NCBI RefSeq assembly: GCF_003337245.1
Contig: NZ_QPJE01000008.1
Location: 24,933 to 88,932, forward strand
Direction: 5' to 3'
Source: Halanaerobium sp. MA284_MarDTE_T2
GTDB taxonomy: Bacteria > Bacillota > Halanaerobiia > Halanaerobiales > Halanaerobiaceae
DNA: 64,000 nucleotides
The notes below the pieces were generated by a model. It made no database searches and was not told the origin of the DNA. It worked only from the letters and a program-made list of their open reading frames with translations. Each line of letters begins with the position of its first letter. Within the stretch, counting starts at the first letter, position 1. Both the position numbers and the translations under genes were made by a program. Of this stretch, positions 17,224-25,189 are shown piece by piece.

Positions 17224-17662
17224 AATCCCTCTCTGCATTATTTTTTAATGCTTCTTTAAGGGTATGCCAGGAAAGTACAGCACATTTTACTCTTGCCGGC
17301 ATATTAGCTATATTTTTTAAAGCTGCTGCATCTTTTAATTTTTTGAGATCAGATGGATTATCTATTTCTTTTTTAATCATATTAAGAAATATTTCCACCA
17401 GTTCAAGTGCTTCTTCTATCTTTTTACCTTTAATAAGATCTATCATAATTGAAGTTGATGCCTGAGAGATGGCACAGCCGCTCCCTTTAAAAGCAGCATC
17501 CTCTATCATGTCATCATCCAGCTTAAGTTCCAGTGTGATATCATCACCACAGTTTGGATTATGACCATGTTCTTCAATATCTGCATCATCCATTTCTCTC
17601 TTATTGGGGCTGTTCTTACTGTGTTCCATTATCAACTCTGTATAAACTGAATTAAGATCCAT
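17222..17662 (-). CDS. sufU: Fe-S cluster assembly protein SufU
   Basis: 146 aa. SufU accepts sulfur from SufS (with zinc) for cluster assembly in Firmicutes. The three ligand cysteines are present: NPNCGDD (about 38), GSGCAIS (about 63) and RVKCAVL (about 128), along with the SufU-specific insertion before the last one. It is last in sufCBDSU. The start overlaps the end of sufS; GAGGGAG lies ten bases before the ATG at 17662, and a TTG six bases earlier is possible. Confidence 0.94.
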   Translation of the reverse strand: MDLNSVYTELIMEHSKNSPNKREMDDADIEEHGHNPNCGDDITLELKLDDDMIEDAAFKGSGCAISQASTSIMIDLIKGKKIEEALELVEIFLNMIKKEIDNPSDLKKLKDAAALKNIANMPARVKCAVLSWHTLKEALKNNAERD

Positions 17663-18914
17663 AGTCAAACATCTCCCTCACTTTTTTGATACTATTTATA
17701 AACACATCAATGTCTTCCCTATCATTATAAAGGTAAAAACTGATCCTTGCTGAGGAATTAATATCAAGATATTTCATCAGAGGTTGAGCACAGTGGTGTC
17801 CTGATCTCAGAGCCACTCCTTCACTATCTACAATTGTAGCCAGATCATGTGAATGAACACCTTTAATATTAAATGATATAATCCCACCCCGCATCACTGT
17901 GTTTTGAGGACCATATATCTCAATGTAAGGAAGTTCTTTCATTTTTTTTAGAGCATAATCAGTTAAATCCCTTTCATATTCTGCAATATTATTCAGACCA
18001 ATACTGCTTAGATAATCAACTGCAGCAGATAAACCCACCACCCCTTCTACATTTTGCGTCCCGGCTTCTAACCTTTCTGGAAGAGGTGCAAAGGTAGTCT
18101 GCTGTTCTTCCACATATTCTATCATTCCACCACCCAGTATAAATGGAGGCATTTCAGTTAATATCTCTTTTTTTCCATAAAGAACACCAATTCCCATAGG
18201 AGCCAGCATCTTATGACCGGAAAAAGCATAGAAATCTACATCAAGATCCTGCACATCCACTTCCATATGGGGAACTGCCTGAGCTCCATCAGCCAGCACA
18301 TAAATGCCATTTTGATGAGCTATTTCGGCAATTTTTTTAACTGGATTTATAACACCGGTAACATTTGACATATGTGTAATAGAAATCAACCTTGTAGAAT
18401 CAGTAATTTTATTTTTTAGCTCTTCCAGTGATATTCTTCCTTCATTATCAACATATAGGTATTTTAATTTCAGATTTTTTTTCCTGGCCAGCCTCTGCCA
18501 GGGAATAATATTGCTGTGGTGTTCAGCAATTGAAAGAATAATCTCATCTCCCTCCTGTAGAAACTTTTCTCCAAATGAATTTGCAATAAGATTTATCGAT
18601 TCAGTAGTATTTCGTGTAAATACTATTTCCTTTAAAGAATCAGCATTTATAAACTCTCTAACTTTTTCTCTGCCATCTTCATACTGTTCTGTAGCTTTAA
18701 CACTTAAAAAATGAGCTCCCCTGTGTGGATTTGCATTATAATTTTTATTGTAGTAATCAACTTCATCCAGTACCGCCAGTGGTTTTTGAGTTGTGGCGGC
18801 ATTATCTAAATAGTGAAGTTTTTTCCCATTTACATCTTTTTTCAGAATGGGGAAATCATTTATAATTTTTTCCACTTCAAATTTTTCAGATTTCAAGTCT
18901 GTGTTTAACTTCAT
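17652..18914 (-). CDS. sufS: Cysteine desulfurase SufS
   Basis: A 420-aa PLP enzyme that takes sulfur from cysteine and passes it to SufU. LDNAATTQKP near residue 37, EHHSNIIPWQ, the PLP lysine in FSGHKMLAPMG and the active cysteine in LRSGHHCAQPL identify group II (SufS) desulfurases. Length is normal. Its start overlaps the sufD end by 29 bp and its end overlaps sufU, showing tight coupling. Confidence 0.96.
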   Translation of the reverse strand: MKLNTDLKSEKFEVEKIINDFPILKKDVNGKKLHYLDNAATTQKPLAVLDEVDYYNKNYNANPHRGAHFLSVKATEQYEDGREKVREFINADSLKEIVFTRNTTESINLIANSFGEKFLQEGDEIILSIAEHHSNIIPWQRLARKKNLKLKYLYVDNEGRISLEELKNKITDSTRLISITHMSNVTGVINPVKKIAEIAHQNGIYVLADGAQAVPHMEVDVQDLDVDFYAFSGHKMLAPMGIGVLYGKKEILTEMPPFILGGGMIEYVEEQQTTFAPLPERLEAGTQNVEGVVGLSAAVDYLSSIGLNNIAEYERDLTDYALKKMKELPYIEIYGPQNTVMRGGIISFNIKGVHSHDLATIVDSEGVALRSGHHCAQPLMKYLDINSSARISFYLYNDREDIDVFINSIKKVREMFDYGS

Positions 18915-20076
18915 TTATAACACTTCCTTTAAGATCATTTAAAGGTATCTTTTCGAAGATCGGATTAAATGCTGCCTCTATTATCAGCTTCTTAGCTTGC
19001 TTCTCATCCATTCCTCTGCTCATGAGATAAAACAATCGGTCTTCATCAAGCTGACCAGCACTAACAGCATGTTCTCCCTCAACATTATCCTCTTCAGTAA
19101 ATAAAGCGGGAATAGAATCAGATTTAACTGTCGGATCCAGCATCAAAATCTCTTCTCTTTCAGAACCATCTGCAAGAGAGGCACCCTTTTTAAAATATAA
19201 GTCTCCCCTAAATACCTTTTCTGATCTATCTTTTAGTACTCCCTTTGTCTCTATCTGACTACTGCTGTGTCTTCCAGAATGATTCATCCTGTATGACAGA
19301 TCCATCTTCCTATCACCATCACCAAAATAAATGGAACTTATGCTGGCAGAACTTCCATCAGCAAGAAGATTGTTTTCACTGCTTGTAATAGTACTTTTTG
19401 CACCTATTTCAATCGGAATAAAATTCAATTTACCATTGTTTTCTACAGCAGAAATATTGGTATCAAAATTGGTAGATTTATCATTCAATCTCTGTACCTT
19501 AATTATATTTAAAACAGCACCTTCTTTAACAACAATCCTCGTCAGTCCATTATGAAATGCTTCTGTATTTTTATCAATTAAGCGGTAATCAAAAACGACA
19601 GTTAGATTGGAATTTTCTTCAGCTACAATTAAATTATTGTCAATTAAAAAGCTGTTTTTTTCATCAAATTCGTAGATAGCTTCAACAGGTATTGAAAATT
19701 TTTCTCCAGCAGGAGCTTTTATAAAAAGCCCGGCATTATAAAGAGATTCAGCCAGAAGAGTATATTTTTTGTCTATTCCGGAATTTAATTCTGAATCTGA
19801 AAAAAAATTAAGATATTCAATAATTTCTTCTTCATTATTGAGGCTGTCTGTCAGCTTTTTTACGATAATACTGCTGTCAATAGTGTTGTGTTTTAAATAA
19901 TTTTTATTATAGGGCTGGTATTCTGGTATTTTATTATCTGTCAGCTTTATTCTTTTAAATTCAGGTATCTCTACCTCCTGATAATCTTCAAATTTTTCCC
20001 GCCTTATTCTGCTCAGCAGCTCTGACTGTCCTGTTGTTAAATTATCAATAAATTTTTTCTCTAATTTCTTTTCCAT
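18886..20076 (-). CDS. sufD: Fe-S cluster assembly protein SufD
   Basis: About 396 aa, homologous to SufB in its C-terminal beta-helix (GDLYFKKGASLADGSE, the DSIPAL segment and HAVSAGQLDEDRLFYLMSRG). It forms the SufBC2D scaffold. The N-terminal half is divergent, as usual. The ATG at 20076 with AGGTGAT upstream was preferred over a GTG three codons earlier. It begins ten bases after sufB. Confidence 0.95.
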   Translation of the reverse strand: MEKKLEKKFIDNLTTGQSELLSRIRREKFEDYQEVEIPEFKRIKLTDNKIPEYQPYNKNYLKHNTIDSSIIVKKLTDSLNNEEEIIEYLNFFSDSELNSGIDKKYTLLAESLYNAGLFIKAPAGEKFSIPVEAIYEFDEKNSFLIDNNLIVAEENSNLTVVFDYRLIDKNTEAFHNGLTRIVVKEGAVLNIIKVQRLNDKSTNFDTNISAVENNGKLNFIPIEIGAKSTITSSENNLLADGSSASISSIYFGDGDRKMDLSYRMNHSGRHSSSQIETKGVLKDRSEKVFRGDLYFKKGASLADGSEREEILMLDPTVKSDSIPALFTEEDNVEGEHAVSAGQLDEDRLFYLMSRGMDEKQAKKLIIEAAFNPIFEKIPLNDLKGSVINEVKHRLEI

Positions 20077-20085
20077 ATCTATCAC

Positions 20086-21489
20086 CTATCCTATTGTTCC
20101 TTCTAATTCAAGGTTAATTAAGTTGTTAAGTTCAACGGCATATTCTAAAGGCAGTTCTTTAGCAATCGGTTCAACAAATCCCCGCACAATCATTGCTTTA
20201 GCCTCTTCTTCACTTATTCCTCTGCTCATCAGATAAAATATCGATTCTTCACTTATCCTGCCCACCTTAGCCTCATGTCCAATGTCTATATCATCAGTAT
20301 TGAGATCCATTATCGGCAGTGTATCAGAGTGTGATTTATTATCAAGCATAAGAGATTCACAGGAAACAGCTGCTTTTGAATGGTGGGCTTTTTCCGTAAC
20401 TTTAAGCAGCCCTCTGTAGTAGGCATGACCCCCATCTTTGGCAATAGAACGTGAATTAACATTTGAAGTTGTATTTGGTGCAGCATGTATCACCTGTGCA
20501 CCGGTATCTAAATACTGACCTTCTGCTGCAAATGTTATACCTGTAAATTCAGCTCTGGCTCTTTCTCCTTTAAGTATACTCATTGGATAAAGCATAGAAA
20601 CTTTTGAACCAAATGAACCGGATACCCACTCAATAACTCCATCTTTTTCTACAACTGCTCTTTTGGTATTCAAATTGTACATATTCCTGGACCAGTTTTC
20701 TATAGTGCTGTACCTTAATTTTGCACCTTCCCCTACAAATAGTTCCACCGCACCTGCATGCAGGTTATTTACCGAATATTTTGGAGCAGAACATCCCTCA
20801 ATGAAATGTGCCTCTGCACCTTCTTCGAGAATAATAAGTGTATGCTCAAATTGGCCGGCACCTGGAGCATTCAGCCTAAAATATGACTGTAGAGGAATCT
20901 CCACATTTACCCCGGCCGGGACATATACAAATGATCCTCCAGACCATACAGCACCATGCAGTGCAGAAAATTTGTGATCACCAGGAGTGATCAGCTTCAT
21001 AAAATGTTCTTTAACAATATCTTCGTGTTTTTTTACAGCATTTTCCATATCCATGTAAATTACACCCTGATCTGTAAGCTCTTTCTTTAAATTATGGTAG
21101 ACAACTTCTGAATCATACTGAGCTCCAACACCGGCCAGAGATTTTTTTTCTGCCTCCGGTATTCCCAGAGAATCAAAAGTATTTTTAATATCTTCAGGTA
21201 CCTGATCCCAGTCACTCTGGAGATCAGCCTCAGGACGAATATAGGTTATTATATTATCAATATCAAGATCAGAAATATCTGCTCCCCATTCAGGTATTTT
21301 TTTATCCTTATATATCTCTAGAGATTTTAATCTAAAATCAGTCATCCATTCTGGTTCATTTTTTTCACGAGAAATTTCTTTTATTACTTCAGGTGTTAAA
21401 CCTTTCTGTGATTTAAACTTGTAGTTTACTTTATCTTTTTTATCAAAAATCTCTCTATTAACATCTTCTACATGAGTTTTTTTGCTCAT
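20086..21489 (-). CDS. sufB: Fe-S cluster assembly protein SufB
   Basis: 467 aa, the main scaffold subunit. Family motifs are GAQYDSEVVYHN, ALHGAVWSGGSFVYVPAGV, HFIEGCSAP, the AEFTGITFAAEGQYLDTGAQ region and the C-terminal HEAKVGRISEESIFYLMSRG. It works with SufC and SufD to build [4Fe-4S] clusters. It lies 13 bp after sufC. Confidence 0.97.
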   Translation of the reverse strand: MSKKTHVEDVNREIFDKKDKVNYKFKSQKGLTPEVIKEISREKNEPEWMTDFRLKSLEIYKDKKIPEWGADISDLDIDNIITYIRPEADLQSDWDQVPEDIKNTFDSLGIPEAEKKSLAGVGAQYDSEVVYHNLKKELTDQGVIYMDMENAVKKHEDIVKEHFMKLITPGDHKFSALHGAVWSGGSFVYVPAGVNVEIPLQSYFRLNAPGAGQFEHTLIILEEGAEAHFIEGCSAPKYSVNNLHAGAVELFVGEGAKLRYSTIENWSRNMYNLNTKRAVVEKDGVIEWVSGSFGSKVSMLYPMSILKGERARAEFTGITFAAEGQYLDTGAQVIHAAPNTTSNVNSRSIAKDGGHAYYRGLLKVTEKAHHSKAAVSCESLMLDNKSHSDTLPIMDLNTDDIDIGHEAKVGRISEESIFYLMSRGISEEEAKAMIVRGFVEPIAKELPLEYAVELNNLINLELEGTIG

Positions 21490-21502
21490 TCTAAAACCCC
21501 TC

Positions 21503-22258
21503 CTAACAGCAGAGTTCTTCTTCTTTTAATTCTTTATAACCCTTTTCTTCGATTTCACGGGCCAGTTTAATATCACCAGTTTTTACTATCTTTCCATCTA
21601 TAAGAACATGTACAAAATCTGGTTTCACATAATCTAATATCTGATTGTGATGGGTAATAATTATCACGGCATTATTATCAGATGACAGCGTTTTTATTCC
21701 TTCTGCTACAGTTTTTGTAGCATCAATATCAAGTCCAGAATCTGTTTCATCAAGTACTGCCAGTTTAGGTTCTAAAACAGCCATCTGCAGGATTTCATTT
21801 TTCTTTTTTTCTCCTCCAGAAAAACCTTTGTTTAAATACCTTTCCGCATATTCCTTATCTATATCAAGTAATTCCATTTTTTCTTCAAGCAGAAATTTAA
21901 ATTCAAAAATACTCTGATTTTCACCGGTCACGGCCGATTTTGCAGTTCTGAGAAAATTCTCTACTGTTACACCTGGAATTTCCTGAGGGTATTGAAAAGA
22001 CAAAAATATTCCTCTTTTAGCTCTTTTATCAACAGCAAGATCATTGATAACATCTCCTTCAAACTTAATTTTACCCTGAGTGATTTTATATTCAGGATGT
22101 CCCATCAATACATTTGCCAGTGTTGATTTCCCTGCACCATTAGGCCCCATTATTACATGGGTTTCCCCCTTATTTACCTCTAAATTAATTCCTTTTAAGA
22201 TTTCCTGATCTTCAACTATAGCTTTCAAATTATTAATTTCGAGAAGTTTTTTATTCAT
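21503..22258 (-). CDS. sufC: Fe-S assembly ATPase SufC
   Basis: A 251-aa ABC-type ATPase: Walker A GPNGAGKST (about residues 39-47), signature GFSGGEKKKNEIL, Walker B LAVLDETDSGLDIDA and ITHHNQ. It drives the SufBCD scaffold rather than transport, so it has no membrane partner. It is the first gene of sufCBDSU, starting about 50 bp after a sigma-A promoter. Confidence 0.97.
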   Translation of the reverse strand: MNKKLLEINNLKAIVEDQEILKGINLEVNKGETHVIMGPNGAGKSTLANVLMGHPEYKITQGKIKFEGDVINDLAVDKRAKRGIFLSFQYPQEIPGVTVENFLRTAKSAVTGENQSIFEFKFLLEEKMELLDIDKEYAERYLNKGFSGGEKKKNEILQMAVLEPKLAVLDETDSGLDIDATKTVAEGIKTLSSDNNAVIIITHHNQILDYVKPDFVHVLIDGKIVKTGDIKLAREIEEKGYKELKEEELCC

Positions 22259-22310
22259 AATATCGATTCCCCTTATTCATAGTTTTTTACTCAAGTTTAT
22301 TACTGTGTAT

Positions 22311-22339
22311 ATCATACTATATTACTCGGGATTAGTCAA
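22311..22339 (-). promoter_or_regulatory. suf operon promoter with possible Rrf2/IscR-type operator
   Basis: On the minus strand TTGACT, a 17-bp spacer and TATGAT. The -35 is embedded in ACTTGACTAATCCCGAGT, whose ends are partly inverted (ACTnG...CnAGT), similar in layout to IscR/Rrf2 sites. No regulator gene is adjacent. Confidence 0.75.
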
Positions 22340-22352
22340 GTTTTTAGTTAAC

Positions 22353-22398
22353 AAAAAAATAGCTATTTTGAAGTGAATGTACTCTCTCCAAAATAGCT
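22353..22398 (-). terminator. Terminator of the DUF427 remnant
   Basis: On the minus strand AGCTATTTTG and CAAAATAGCT enclose an 18-base loop and are followed by ATTTTTTT. It touches the stop codon of the small DUF427-like ORF and isolates the suf promoter from upstream reading. Confidence 0.65.
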
Positions 22399-22508
22399 TA
22401 ATAAAACAGCGGAAAATAATGATTCCCTTCAACAAATTCAGTGTTTTCACTTTCAGCAATTTTATGCTCATTCCAAAAAACTTTGATCATTCTAAACCCT
22501 TCTTTCAT
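22398..22508 (-). pseudogene. Truncated DUF427-like ORF
   Basis: A 36-aa reading frame containing MIKVFWNEHKIAESENTEF and VEGNHYFP, which is the N-terminal third of a DUF427 domain (about 90 aa in full proteins). A stop follows three residues after FP, and a terminator follows at once. It is probably a gene remnant; a genuine micro-protein is less likely. A weak AAAGAAGGG-like ribosome site overlaps the first codons. Confidence 0.5.
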
Positions 22509-22530
22509 TAAAATATAAACTATGGTTCTC

Positions 22531-22549
22531 CCACAAAAAAGGTATTTGC
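22531..22549 (+). mobile_element. Short relic shared with the element at 62557
   Basis: CCACAAAAAAGGTATTTGC differs by one base from 62559-62577. It is the only trace of that element here. Confidence 0.4.
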
Positions 22550-22680
22550 GTCTCTAACTCATTTTTCGATTAAACTATCATTTTATTATTTTATATTATT
22601 TATAAAAATACTTTATAAATTAACATCTTTATGTTATAATATAAATCGATGTGAAAACAATAACATAAGAGGTGATATTT

Positions 22681-23142
22681 GTGGAAAAAGAAAGAAAAGA
22701 AAAATTGCTTGCTGAAACAAGAAAAACAGCTGAAGATTATTTTAGGAGGGGAGATTATTTCTGTTCAGAATCAGTTATTACTACAATTAATGATGCTTTA
22801 GGACAGCCTTTTGACCCCTCAATTGTAAAAATGGCTTCAGGTTTTCCAATTGGAATTGGAAAGTCAAAATGTTTATGTGGAGCAGTAAGTGGAGGTGTTA
22901 TGGCACTCGGACTTGCTTATGGCCGCGAAAACCCTGGTGATCCAATGCCAGATTCATTTCCAAATAGTGCTGATCTGCATGATTATATAATCGAAAACTA
23001 TGGTTCAACCTGCTGCAGAGTTTTAACAAGAGAATTTGATGATTTTAATTCACAAGAAAGAGCCAATCACTGTATTCAAATAACCGGAGAAGTTGCTGCC
23101 TGGGTAATGAAAAATTTTATTGAAAATGAAATAATAAAATAA
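22681..23142 (+). CDS. C_GCAxxG_C_C family protein (putative redox-active protein)
   Basis: About 153 aa. Cysteines occur in the family order: FCSESV, KCLCGAVSGGVMALG (the CGAxxGG core), then STCCRVLTREF and NHCIQITGEVA. The family is defined by this cysteine pattern and is thought to be redox-active or metal-binding; its reaction is unknown. I chose the GTG at 22681, six bases after AGAGGTG; the longer frame starts inside that site. A TATAAT lies at 22635. It is followed 16 bp later by a TDT transporter. Confidence 0.88.
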   Translation: MEKERKEKLLAETRKTAEDYFRRGDYFCSESVITTINDALGQPFDPSIVKMASGFPIGIGKSKCLCGAVSGGVMALGLAYGRENPGDPMPDSFPNSADLHDYIIENYGSTCCRVLTREFDDFNSQERANHCIQITGEVAAWVMKNFIENEIIK

Positions 23143-23158
23143 ACGGGGTGTTTACAAA

Positions 23159-24079
23159 ATGAAAAATATAATTAAGAATACACCTATCGCTATATCAGGA
23201 TTAATGCTGGGACTTGCCGGATTGGGAAATTTAATTGCTCCTTATGGAAGTATTTATAAAACAGCTGCTGGTATTTTATCAGCAGCAATAGCTTTACTTC
23301 TCATAAGCAGATTTATTTTTTTCTATCCAGATTGTTTAAAAGACTTAGAAAACTCAATTATTGCAAGTGTTGCTTTAACTTTTCCGATGGGAATAATGAT
23401 CTTATCTACATATATAAAAAATATTTCCCATCAGGCCGCACTATTCAGCTGGTATACAGCTGTAGTACTACATGCTCTATTAATTTTACTGTTTTCTTTT
23501 AAATTTATTATCAATTTTGATATCAAAAAAGTATTTCCAAGTTATTTTATAGTTTATGTGGGTATTGTAGTTGGAACTGTTACTGCTCCAGCTTTTAACA
23601 GGATTCAGCTGGGACAGATTCTTTTTTATTTTGGTTTTATATGCTATATGATTTTATTACCTGTTGTAAGTTACCGGGTTTTTAAAATAAAACAGATAGC
23701 AAAGCCAGCATTACCCACTCTAGCAATTTTCACTGCACCTGCCGGACTGTGCCTGGCTGGATATATGAGTTCTTTTTCTGAAAAAAATACATTTATTTTC
23801 AGTCTGCTTTTGGCTTTAACATTAATTTCTGCAGCAGCAGTTATATCTTATTTACCAAAAATGATTTCTATAGGATTTTATCCGAGTTTTTCTGCTTTTA
23901 CATTTCCTTTTGTTATAACAGGAATAGGGCTAAAAATGAGCAGTATTTATTTGAAAGAAAAATTTAATTTCAGCTTTTTAAAATATCCAGCTTTAATTGT
24001 TGAATTGCTAGCAGTTATACTGGTTATTTATGTTTTTTTACATTATTTTAAATTTTTATTAAATAAAGCTAAATATTAA
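23159..24079 (+). CDS. TDT family (TehA/SLAC1-like) membrane transporter
   Basis: 306 aa with about ten hydrophobic segments, the topology of tellurite-resistance/dicarboxylate transporters. MLGLAGLGNLIAPYG near the start, the TFPMGIMILSTY turn and a later TAPAGLCLAGYM fit the family. Members export or channel anions such as malate, sulfite or chloride. It is cotranscribed with the preceding cysteine-rich protein, so the anion may be a sulfur compound; that is a guess. Confidence 0.82.
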   Translation: MKNIIKNTPIAISGLMLGLAGLGNLIAPYGSIYKTAAGILSAAIALLLISRFIFFYPDCLKDLENSIIASVALTFPMGIMILSTYIKNISHQAALFSWYTAVVLHALLILLFSFKFIINFDIKKVFPSYFIVYVGIVVGTVTAPAFNRIQLGQILFYFGFICYMILLPVVSYRVFKIKQIAKPALPTLAIFTAPAGLCLAGYMSSFSEKNTFIFSLLLALTLISAAAVISYLPKMISIGFYPSFSAFTFPFVITGIGLKMSSIYLKEKFNFSFLKYPALIVELLAVILVIYVFLHYFKFLLNKAKY

Positions 24080-24144
24080 TATATATTATTTCACCAGCAC
24101 TGCAAAATATTTAGATACAAGCTATAATTCCATGCCAAAAAAAC

Positions 24145-24256
24145 AAAATGTCCTTTTAACTTCTTTATTACAGCAAGGTTAAATTTTGTTGATGCCGGAA
24201 ATTACGAATCCATAATTTTATCCACAATAAACAATCTGGTATAATTTCCTGATATT
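24145..24256. repeat. Dispersed ~115-bp repeat, copy 2
   Basis: Partner of 14136-14250, same orientation, with one single-base gap and scattered substitutions. It lies between two plus-strand genes with no coding role. Confidence 0.75.
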
Positions 24257-24346
24257 ATATAATGTTGATAGATAAGAAAAAAGCTAAAAAATTTATGATA
24301 TTATCATAAATGAATTGAAAAATAGAATTAATAATAAAAATTAACT

Positions 24347-24390
24347 AAAGCTTTACTGCCATATTTAATTTTCCGCAGTAGAGCTTTTTT
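24347..24390 (+). terminator. Terminator
   Basis: AAAGCTTTACTGC pairs with GCAGTAGAGCTTT (one bulge) and is followed by TTT. It probably ends the cysteine-rich protein/TDT transcript. Confidence 0.75.
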
Positions 24391-24539
24391 GTTTAAATTC
24401 AATTACAATTCATCTTAAAATAATGTTATTTAACCTTGAATTTTTACAGTTCAGTTTCAGAATATTGTTTATACTTTAATAAAAGATTAAAATTAAATTA
24501 GAAAATAGACGAAAAAATTAAAGGTTGGAGGCAATTAAT

Positions 24540-25070
24540 GTGAAAACTAAAAATTATTTTACAGCCTATGAATATCTCAATCAGCTCAAATTAATGTATA
24601 AATCCTATTTTGATTTAGAAGAAAATAAGGAAATTGCCAATAAAAAATTTGATCTATATGCATTTGCCCAGATAAAAAATGAAAAATATTTTGCCAGTAG
24701 AAAACTTAAAATTTGGGAATACACTCAATATGACCACTGTTTAATTGATATCAATAATAGAAATAAATTAATTCCAGATAAAAATTTTCTGAAAAATACC
24801 ATTGAAAAAATTGTCGATCCCCATCGCAATCATATGCAGAGTTATATAACATTTGTAAATATAAGAGAAAACTCTTTTACTGAAAAAGAAATAAATGAAA
24901 TCAATAACTTTTCCTATTCCAAAAGTTTTCTTTTAGGCTTTAAAGGCTGGTGTGATGTTTGCTTAATAGCAGTTGACCTTTCAAATAATAAAGTATATAC
25001 AAATCAGAAAGGTAAAAAAGTAGCTGATAATTATCAGCCCGAAAGATTCATTAAAGCAAAATCTTCATAA
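24540..25070 (+). CDS. Hypothetical protein, no family recognised
   Basis: 176 aa, soluble, Lys/Asn/Tyr-rich, with no signal peptide or membrane segment. The N-terminus YFTAYEYLNQLKLMYKSYFD and the middle KYFASRKLKIWEYTQYDHC suggest an alpha/beta protein; a later GFKGWCDVCLIAVDL carries two close cysteines. The GTG at 24540 follows GGAGG by eight bases; the longer frame starts inside the ribosome site. It lies 120 bp before cstA on the same strand, but a hairpin-forming repeat separates them. Function unknown. Confidence 0.75.
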   Translation: MKTKNYFTAYEYLNQLKLMYKSYFDLEENKEIANKKFDLYAFAQIKNEKYFASRKLKIWEYTQYDHCLIDINNRNKLIPDKNFLKNTIEKIVDPHRNHMQSYITFVNIRENSFTEKEINEINNFSYSKSFLLGFKGWCDVCLIAVDLSNNKVYTNQKGKKVADNYQPERFIKAKSS

Positions 25071-25120
25071 ATAACTTTATATTCCTTGAAGGGGGGTCTG
25101 AGAGTAGTTAAACTGGTTAA

Positions 25121-25163
25121 GTTAATAATATTCTAACATTTATACTCATAAAATATTATTAAC
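25121..25163 (+). promoter_or_regulatory. Inverted repeat upstream of cstA
   Basis: GTTAATAATATT and AATATTATTAAC are exact 12-bp arms separated by 19 bp. It could be an operator or a leader stem-loop for cstA; with no U-tract it is not a clear terminator. Confidence 0.55.
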
Positions 25164-25189
25164 TAAAAACAAAATTATTAAAGGGGGAA

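Larger units (their letters stand above)
24080..24539. other. Intergenic region, 460 bp
   Basis: Holds the second copy of the 115-bp repeat (24145-24256), a perfect 9-bp-arm palindrome ATTTATGAT/ATCATAAAT at 24291-24311, and a plus-strand terminator at 24347-24390. No gene is seen. Confidence 0.6.
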
